A stretch of DNA of 64,000 nucleotides, from contig CM061227.1 of assembly GCA_030844895.1 (NCBI GenBank), positions 76,372,575 to 76,436,574 of the forward strand, written 5' to 3'. Every line of letters begins with the position of its first letter. Within the stretch, counting starts at the first letter, position 1. This document shows, one piece after another, positions 56,328-64,000 of this stretch. Source of the DNA: Ambrosia x helenae (taxonomy: Eukaryota > Streptophyta > Magnoliopsida > Asterales > Asteraceae). The position numbers were made by a program, and so were the translations under genes. The notes below the pieces were generated by a model. The model did not search any database and was not told where the DNA came from. It saw only the letters and a program-made list of their open reading frames with translations.

Positions 56328-59300
56328 ATGGTAATGCTTTTTAATTATCGATGTAGGCTTCCCTTTTCTTTTTATACAATCCTATGTTTTATGTATTTTC
56401 CCTTGGTTCATGATTTCAGCTTCCATTATCTCTGCTCAAGACGTCCAAAGGTCATCCTATGGTCAGTCTCTTATCATTTATGATTTCATTCGGTTTTTGT
56501 TGTCATTGAAACCCTAAAGTTGACTTTTGGGCTGATTTGATCAGTTGGATATAAACTATCTGTCAAAAGAGTAACCTCTTACATAGTAATTAATTAATAC
56601 TACTTGTGCTTAGTGTTTGATTAATATGTGTTTTAGATCTTGGTAATGTTCTTCATCTTGTTGCAAATGTTATAAGGTTTGGTTTGGTTATCAAGATTCT
56701 CTTTTTCGTATGCGGTTTCTAAAAGGCACAAAATCACACAATTCAGATGGAAAATTTGAGAGATTGATGAGAGTTTTGATCGGAGAGGAAGAACTGAATG
56801 TGAATTTAAATGTAGGCAAACCCTAAAAAAATAGGGGCTTTAACGCTTCAGGTTTTTTTTTTCTGTGTGCAGTTGAGCACCCCTTCCGTTTGAAGTCTAA
56901 ACTGCATTTTGGTTTTGTTGATTAAAGAAGTAACGTTTGAAGTCTAAACTGCATTTTAGTTTTGCATGTTTTGAAGTGCTATAACCCGTCTTTTGTTGTT
57001 GCAGCTTGTGGAGCTGAAAAATGGTGAAACATACAATGGGCATCTGGTGAACTGTGACACCTGGATGAATATCCATCTTCGTGAAGTGATTTGTACCTCA
57101 AAAGTAATTCTATTTCTGTTTTCAGTATACTTAAAGTTTTGTCAACTTTATACATACATAGTAACAATGTATGAAACCTTTTGACAGGACGGTGATAGGT
57201 TCTGGAGGATGCCTGAATGTTACATCCGTGGAAACACTATCAAGTATCTTCGTGTGCCAGATGAGGTATTTCAGTTATTGTGAATGTCTTTCAGTCTCGA
57301 CTTTTCGTCAGTCTCATTTTAACTTTTGTAATATTTAAGAACCGGTATCTTCTGACCCATCATGTATTTAGTAGAAAATAAGTGAGCATCGGTTCAAAAT
57401 TGTTGGTAGGCATAATCCATTATTGTTAAGGGCTATACAACTTGTGTAACGCTCAAAGTTATCTTTGTATTTACTTGATTAATGGCTAAAGGACACTTTA
57501 GTAAAGGTGACAGGCCTAAAGTTGTGATAAATAGAGGTGGCAATATGGGCATGCTGGATAACATGTTTAGATTGGTGAATAGTCTTTTAAGGGATATCAT
57601 AATAGGTTATGTTGAACCTTAAGTCCTTAACAACATTTTTACCCACCTTTTGGACTATTTATTAATACTCAATTTGTTTTGACTATTTTTTTTAATTATT
57701 ATTGCAATAATAATTTAATTTTTTAATTATTTAATTAACTGATGTAGAGGGTTGTATGCATAAGAAATACACTTTTGAGTGACTTTGAGTTGCTTTGAGA
57801 TAGAACATAACCCAAATTAACCCATTTATAAGCACAATCTCACCTTTATGCATAAGACATAAATAACATTCTATATAAGACTTTAAAGACGTGGCAATGT
57901 TTACCACTTTACCCATTACTTATTAACAATTCGATATGCGTTATGTTGCATCTTTTAATCATTCAAATGTTTATCATATATAAAGCAACCTCAAAAGAGT
58001 GGTCGAACCAGTCTGACAGTCGTTTGAATTATGGTTTTTAGGGGAATTGGATTTTAATAACCTGAACTATTTGAAATTGGCCACTGGCACCCCCAACTAA
58101 AAAATTGGTCATATATAACCTGAACTATTGGCTTATTGGAATCTAACACCCACTAACGGTTAAATCACTAACACCGTTAGTGGGTTCGCTGACGTGGCAA
58201 GATTTTCTGACGTGGCATGCTGACGTGTCAATGCACGTGTGCACACATCAGCGTGCCACGCCAGCAACTTGTGCCACGTCAGCAACTTGTGCCACGTCAG
58301 CGTGCCACGTCATCAACTTGTGCCACGCGCGGTCAGAGTCTCGGGCTCCTCCCACTGCTTGGGAGCTTACGGTTTCATGTTCTATTTCACTCCCCGATGG
58401 GGTTCCCAACTAACGGCGTCAGTTAGTTGGGTGCTAGATTCCAATAAGTCAATAGTTCATGTTATATATGGCCAATTTTTTAGTTGAGGGTGCCAGCGGC
58501 CAATTTCAAATAGTTTGGGTTATTAAAATCCAATTCCCCTAGTTTTTAATTATTGATGAAAACCTCTTATATCTTTTTTTGTTGAAAACAATAAGATTAT
58601 TGTTGTAACATCATGGCTCTTGTTATCATATCTGACACAATAAATATTAATAATCACCTGTCTTGACCCATTACTCAAATCTCACGAACTCACGACCCAT
58701 CTTAGCATATGTAGGTAACTGTGTATGGCTCTCTGGGATGATGCAACTTAGCCAAATCAGACGTTGATGTGCTCCATAGGTAGACTGTGTTAAGTAGCTT
58801 GTGACAGTTGCATTCATTTCTGTGCAAGTTACAGTTAACATTTTCTCCTTTGTTGAAGTGCATCATCTCTCTGATGATAAAAAACAGAGATCGGTTTCTA
58901 GCTGACCAGATTTTAGTCTCAGGCCATATTTTCTTTATCTCAAATGGGTCAGATTAACTAAAAAGGAAGTCAAAAGTCAGCCCAACCTCTCAAATCACCT
59001 TTTGTAAAAAAAGGATTACAACTATCTCATATACCGGCCCTTGACCGATATTTGATTTTGGACCGCTATAACTGCATAGATCTAACATTAACTGGAGAAA
59101 ACAGTAGTTGCTCATATCTACCTGTTCGTTAGATTTTTTTTTTCTAGTTAACTAAATGGGGCCTTGCTGTCTGTCAGGTTTCTTTCTCTTGTATGGTGTT
59201 CATTTTTTTAATAATTAATGTTGTGTCGTTTTTATTGTACCACCAGTCCAACACTTTTACTTGCTTACTTAAACAACTTTAGTTTACTAGTTTTTGTTCA

Positions 59301-60290
59301 AGTTTGACATTATGTTGGTGGTTTTAAGAGGTTATATTCTTGATATTGCTTATAATGTCTTCAAAAACTCTTTGGATCACCAGCACTTCCTTTCTTTATA
59401 TACAATCATAGGACTGTTTTTCACATTGTTTTGGTTTTGCTTCCTGCAGGTGATTGACAAGGTTCAGGAAGATACCAAGAACCGCATGGGTATGATTTTC
59501 TTTTTTTCTTCTTAAAAATCTTTTCTTTATCTGTTTTCCTATTTTGCAAATATTATTTTTCTTGGTTGAGTCTAAAACCCAAAATGATAATTGGTAAGCT
59601 GTGGGCAGAAATTACTTGATATTTGATAATAACCGGACACTGACTTTGCGCTTTTGCAGTCTCCATTTGTTTTTTTAATACTTGGGACTAGTAGAGGTGG
59701 CTATTTGACCCATTTACTTATGAATTGGTCAAGTTGCTTTAACAGGTCGGAATTTAATTCAAAAGAATTTAAGAAAACGGGTCGGAATTTCTCGAAGAAT
59801 TGAAGCGTATTCTTAAAGCATACATTCTCCTGTGTCACTTTATATAAGACCAAAGTAGATTACAGTTATGATAGTATGATTTTTGTGGTCATATACCATA
59901 TTAAAAAAAATAACAAACAAACTGGGGAAAGCTATGCTTCATTTTGCCACCCACCTCTGGTTAATATTTGGTAATTGGCTAGTTATTCATTATTTATTCC
60001 TTGTACTCATCGACAGATAGAAAGCCACCTGGCGTAGGGCGTGGAAGGGGAAGAGGGGGTAGGGATGATGGTGGTGGTGATGGTAGGAGGCAAGCAAAAG
60101 GTGGGGGCATGGGAGGTCGTGGCGGCATGGATGGAGGTAGAGGCAGGAGCCAAGGAGGTGTAGGCAACAGAGGTGGGTATAAAATCACATTCAGTCACTT
60201 TTGCTATATGATCTTTGATTTATATTCAAACAATAGAAAATAATTGATTCCTTTTTGGATTCAGGTGGAGGGCGAGGTGGTCGTGGATGA
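56328..60290 (+). CDS. LSM4: LSM4, U6 snRNA-associated Sm-like protein
   Basis: Exons: 56328..56330, 56420..56461, 57005..57103, 57188..57265, 59450..59489, 60017..60172, 60265..60290; all introns GT-AG. They join to 147 residues. The first exon holds only the ATG. Sm1 motif: [20 protein letters not shown]; Sm2: [16 protein letters not shown]; both match plant LSM4 almost residue for residue. The C-terminal 60 residues are RGG/GRG-rich, as in LSM4 orthologues, where arginines are methylated. LSM4 sits in the LSM2-8 ring, which binds the U6 snRNA 3' end for splicing in the nucleus, and in the LSM1-7 ring, which promotes decapping of mRNA in the cytoplasm. No frame break is seen, so I regard it as functional. 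Confidence 0.95.
56888..56964 (+). repeat. Tandem duplication in LSM4 intron 2
   Basis: GTTTGAAGTCTAAACTGCAT occurs at 56888 and again at 56935, period 47 bp. It lies just before the splice acceptor of exon 3. Confidence 0.85.
58041..58539. mobile_element. MULE-like MITE in LSM4 intron 4
   Basis: 499 bp with inverted ends of about 115 bp, beginning GGGGAATTGGATTTTAATAA on both arms. A 9-bp flank TGGTTTTTA (58032..58040) matches TAGTTTTTA (58540..58548) at 8 of 9 positions, the duplication length of Mutator-type elements. No transposase. It accounts for nearly a quarter of the 2.2-kb intron. Confidence 0.8.
58190..58312. promoter_or_regulatory. Cluster of TGACGTGGC bZIP-type motifs in the MITE
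   Basis: Exact TGACGTGGC at 58190..58198 and 58208..58216, its complement GCCACGTCA at 58273..58281, 58291..58299 and 58304..58312, and a variant TGACGTGTC at 58221..58229. This is the hybrid C-box/G-box bound by plant bZIP factors. Function in the intron is not shown. Confidence 0.55.
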
Positions 60291-61082
60291 TGACAACTAT
60301 GGTTATTAAAAATTAAATGAAAGGTGTGTCGTGAGGTTTCGTTTTCTCTTGGTATGTTGTAAATTTGAGTTTATATTTTTTAATTATTTAGGGATAATAT
60401 TATGGATTAATCAGGTGTTTGAAAATCTACAGGTGTTTTAAGTTAATTTGTTCAAAGTTTGAAGGCAGTCTGCCGGTTACTTTTTAGAAATGGAGAAATA
60501 TGAGATGAATGAAAATACAATGCCCAAACAGACCTAAATGAACAAGTTCCATTCACTCATTCGGTGCTTTGCAACTAGACTACTTGACTCAAATGTTTTC
60601 TAACTACTTTAAACTGGTTTGTTAGGACAAATAAAACTACATGTAACTGTTGGCATGAAAAAAAAAGGTATTTCCTCTCACTCAAGCTATGAATTACATA
60701 TTTATCTAACCGTTAAAATCATTTACATATGTGATTGACTTTCAACATTTGTATGTTTAGGATTGAAAATATGTAATTGACTTTTTAAGCTAAGGTAAAT
60801 ATGTAATTAATGATTTTACCAGTGAGATATATGTAAATGACTAGTGAGAACATAAACCGAGATATATGTAAATGACTAGTGAGAACATAAACCCCATGCT
60901 TCTGACCTTAAAAATTGGGTAAAAAACTCCTTTTAAGATATAACAAGAGTTGGTTGGGAAGATGCTAGAAAATGTGTCTGTGTTGACATATTTTTTTCTC
61001 ACCATCCTATTTGCCGGCCGGCTCTGAGGTTGGGCGGCGGCTCAGAGTCCGATCCTCAGGGCCCGATTTTTTTAAACAAGTA

Positions 61083-61116
<34 letters not shown>

Positions 61117-61134
61117 ATATATATATATATATAT
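60291..61134. other. LSM4 3' flank with a 35-bp tandem duplication
   Basis: The 3' untranslated region probably ends within 60350..60430 (AT-rich, no single clear signal). A 35-bp unit starting GAGATATATGTAAATGACTA is repeated exactly at 60824..60858 and 60859..60893. A 7-bp inverted pair CTCTGAG/CTCAGAG lies at 61022..61047. Then follows a TG/TA microsatellite. Confidence 0.5.
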
Positions 61135-61210
61135 AGGATTTGGTTCAAATGAGAACCTTTTCCCAAATTGAGAACTAGAGAACCATTCTGGGCCACACAT
61201 TTCTATAAAG

Positions 61211-61242
<32 letters not shown>

Positions 61243-61649
61243 GCAAAAATCGCTGCTTTATATGTAAGGAAAAATTTTTTTTTTATTTTTTTTGTATTTT
61301 TTTTTCAGTATACACATGTGTATAATTGCATTATACACATATGTATAATGCTATATACACATATGTATAACTGAAATATACACATATGTATAGCTGAAAA
61401 ATGCTATATACATATATGTATAATTGCTATATACACATATGTATAATTGTCATATACACATATGTATAAATGAAAAAAAAATTCAAAAAAAAAAAAAAAT
61501 TTTTTTCCTTGCATAAAAATGTGCGATTAAAGCAAAAAAAAAAAAAAAAAAAAAATTTTTTTTTTTTTTTTTTTTTTTGCCTTTATATGAAATGTGTGGC
61601 TCAGAATGGTTCTCTCAGTTCTCAAATAGGGGTTGGTTCTCTTAGGATC

Positions 61650-61656
<7 letters not shown>
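61135..61656. mobile_element. TA-flanked inverted-repeat element with palindrome array (first)
   Basis: Left arm GGTTCAAATGAGAACC... and right arm share in inverted form GAGAACC, then GAGAACT, then AGAACCATTCT and CACACATTTC, over about 80 bp, with (TA)n on both outer sides. The interior has long A and T runs and seven copies of the palindrome TATACACATATGTATA or close variants (61309..61468). No coding capacity. Superfamily not assigned. Confidence 0.65.
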
Positions 61657-61684
<28 letters not shown>

Positions 61685-61687
<3 letters not shown>

Positions 61688-62090
61688 GAGGGTTATCTTG
61701 AGAACGCTAAATATCGCGAGAACTGTGAGAACAAGTAAAAAATCAATCAAAATCAATTTTTTTTAGTACAAATCTCATTATAATCAAAATATAACATTAA
61801 TAAATGAATTTTCTTTCCAAATAATTCATCTTTTCTTGCAAAAACACCTTCAAATTAACTTTTTACACATGTGTAAATGAAATAGTTTACACATGTACAA
61901 ACAGTAAATTTACACATGTGTAAAAACAATTTATTTCCGTATACGTTTAAATTTTTACGCATAAATTGTGTTTTTTGGATTGTATTTTAGTAATAAAGAT
62001 AAGTGTAAAAAGAAATTTTTGATTTGAATGGTTTTATATGGCGTTCTCGCGGTTCGCACGAAATATAGGTGTTCTCAAATTAACTTTCCC
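61685..62090. mobile_element. TA-flanked inverted-repeat element with palindromes (second)
   Basis: Left end GGGGAGGGTTATCTTGAGAAC and right end (complement GGGAAAGTTAATTTGAGAAC) are inverted, again between (TA)n runs. The interior contains three TTTACACATGTGTAAA-type palindromes (61862..61924). It shares the GAGAAC-rich ends and the palindromic core style of its left neighbour but is a different sequence. Confidence 0.65.
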
Positions 62091-62117
<27 letters not shown>

Positions 62118-62121
<4 letters not shown>

Positions 62122-63634
62122 AAGGATAATTTAGAACTTCCTTGAGTTGGAGAAACTCAAGAAACCCAATTGTAGCCATTGATCTACTAACATCAATGGC
62201 CGAGAAACGATCTTCTATTTTATGTTAATAAAAGAGTTGCCTTTTTATTTGTAAGTACATTGAAGGGCATTATGGTCCATGGATATTCTTCCAACACCTT
62301 TTACCTATTTCAATGTGTATGACAGAGACATCAAGTCACTCATGGGCTCCGTTAGTGTCAGTCTCTCTCTTTTTCTCTTAACTCCTTATTTCTCCCTAAC
62401 ACCTTTTTTATTTCTAAGTCTCTCTCTCTCCCTCCCTCCCTCCCTCTCTAACATTGTGATTTCATCTTATTTTTTGTAAAATATTTTAGCTTTGGTTTTG
62501 TGTTTGAATCTTCCAATGACAGTTATTTCACGAAGGTTAAATTGATTAAAGGGGTTGACGAGTTGATGGTACATAAGTAACTCCCTAAATTGTTCGGAAT
62601 GTAACCGGCACATGTAACATTTATAACAATGAATGCTAAATTTATAACGATTTTAAATTAAATTGATTTTTTTTTCTCCATAATAAATCTATTTACGTCT
62701 ATTACATGTAATTGAATACCGAAGTGAAACTAACAGATGTGTTTATCCGAGAAAAGAATTTAAAAAATGAAGGTTTTTTTTTAACAGCCAACAAACTCTC
62801 CTGAAATTAGAAATAGTTGAATTTTTTATTATGGTTTTAATTTCAATGATAAACTGGTTACGAAACTTGTGGTCAATATGGAATTACTATTATAGTTACA
62901 TACGTACGTAGCAAAACTGACATATGTACCAGAAAATCTGATAGATGTTACGCATGTAACTAATGATGTTAGATAACCAAATAGCAATTGTTACATATGT
63001 AGATATCTTATGAATTGATTAAAAGGGTTGACGAGTTAATGGTGCTTATGTAACTATTTAAACACTTAAGAATGTAACCGACACTTATGGTTTAGATTTA
63101 CGTAACATGATCTCGATTCAAAAACAAACACAAACAATAAATTGTACACACAACCGTAAAAAATCTTCATTGCAATTAATGAAACTCGAACTCTTTGTAA
63201 CAAAAAAGCAAAAATCTTCATTGCAACATTTGATTGTACACATAACCTGATCTTAATCACCTCCCATTTTATCTATTATTTCTCAACAAACAAAAAGGTT
63301 TACCACACTCAAGTAGATCTGGGCTTCAATAGTCCGATATGCGTCTCCAACATATGCGCCTGTAACATAAATTAATAAAGGTAATTAGACAAAATAAAAG
63401 GTTTCTTTACTTCTTTTATATCCAAAACACTAACAGACATATGTGCCTAATAAGCCTTGCATACTCAACCCATTTCTCTAAGCTAATTATGTGCCTAGAA
63501 ATTCGTGCTTTCTCTACAATTGATGATAGTAGCAAAACGATTAATAACTTTTTATTAAAAAAATAACATAATACAGGATTTTCTTCCAATTTTTATATAC
63601 TTTATTTTTTCTTCGGGTGGACACATCTCAATTC

Positions 63635-63691
<57 letters not shown>

Positions 63692-63775
63692 CAATTTACA
63701 TTTTTTACTGTATGAATCTATAGCTTATAGATCGAACAATAGTAATTGTGTTTTGTTGTTGTATATGTATTGCAG
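62118..63775. other. AT-rich repeat-bearing spacer
   Basis: A diverged direct repeat (62540..62610 and 63012..63085) shares GATTAAA(A/G)GGGTTGACGAG and GTAACCG. Between the copies lie several ACATATGTA/ACATGTAAC motifs. (TC)n near 62425..62450 and an (AAT)n run at 63637..63691. No gene recognised. Confidence 0.45.
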
Positions 63776-64000
63776 TATCATCAGTTTCAGATTGTCGGTA
63801 GAGGTATAAAAGATGATGGAAACTTACTCTCTAACCTCAGATCTGGTACATCTGGTTTCGATTGAGACCCTAAGCTCCACCATTAACCACTAACACTTCT
63901 TTCTCTCTCTACATCCAGTCTTTCTCATCTGTTATCTCTTTATATTGATGTACAATGAGCCAACAGAAGAAGAGGATGAGTATGTAGGTGGTCCAGACGC
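63776..64000 (+). pseudogene. Possible eL20 (RPL18a)-like fragment at the window edge
   Basis: After a good acceptor (TATTGCAG, 63768..63775) the sequence reads YHQFQIVGR (63776..63802), followed by a GT. This is close to the conserved HQYQVVGR near the N-terminus of ribosomal protein eL20. Near the right edge another frame reads EPTEEEDEYVGG, which loosely recalls the following LPTE..DE. The two pieces cannot be joined in frame with an obvious intron, and the gene would run off the window. Either a pseudogene, a related unknown gene or chance. Confidence 0.22.

Noticed and set aside
57266..59449. Additional exon in the large LSM4 intron 4
   Set aside because: Exons 4 and 5 join in frame to match the conserved protein; the frame at 58180..58413 is part of the MITE.
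60007..60198. Minus-strand proline-rich frames
   Set aside because: Antisense to the RGG-rich exon 6 of LSM4.

Overview
This is a transposon-dense stretch of a flowering-plant nuclear genome. I infer a eudicot, most likely Asteraceae, from three things: the chromodomain Ty3/gypsy families, a moderate-copy repeat starting GAGTTAAATGCC, and the style of the one host gene. The species cannot be fixed from the sequence. Only one host gene is convincingly intact: LSM4 (U6-associated Sm-like protein), seven exons on the + strand at 56328..60290. Almost everything else is nested LTR retrotransposons, solo LTRs, small DNA transposons and one SINE.

Layout. 1..2274 holds decayed retroelement pieces. 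2275..20503 is an old minus-strand chromovirus (RE5). Its LTR is split by a nearly complete chromovirus, RE1 (2654..16356, minus, TSD AATAA). RE1 carries two later solo LTRs: S1 (10345..13056, TSD GATGT) and S2 (13396..13930, TSD TCACT). 20504..24236 is decayed, with an Athila/Tat-like remnant. 24245..55327 is a DNA transposon with extended inverted ends (DT1, 8-bp TSD AAAAACAT), opened up by RE3 and RE4. RE3 (24666..46436, +, TSD ACATC) is a gag-less chromovirus that itself contains RE2 (25879..36264, +, TSD ACAAT) and solo LTR S3 (42979..45487, TSD TATAT). RE4 (46641..54410, +, TSD AGTAC) is non-coding. 55360..55764 is a MITE with a SINE inside it. LSM4 follows, with a MULE-like MITE in intron 4. 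61135..62090 holds two TA-flanked inverted-repeat elements. At the right edge there is a weak match to the N-terminus of ribosomal protein eL20.

How the parts work together. RE1, RE2, RE3 and RE5 encode, or once encoded, gag, protease, RT, RNase H and an integrase ending in a chromodomain. RE1, RE2 and RE4 have a primer-binding site that matches the 3' end of initiator tRNA-Met. RE4 codes for nothing but has almost identical LTRs, so it was probably moved recently by proteins of a related element. The signals I think deserve most attention are non-coding. They are a covarying hairpin next to the polypurine tract in every element, a doubled polypurine module in RE1 and RE2, hairpin arrays in LTR promoters shared by unrelated families, and tRNA-like modules inside the RE4-family LTRs.
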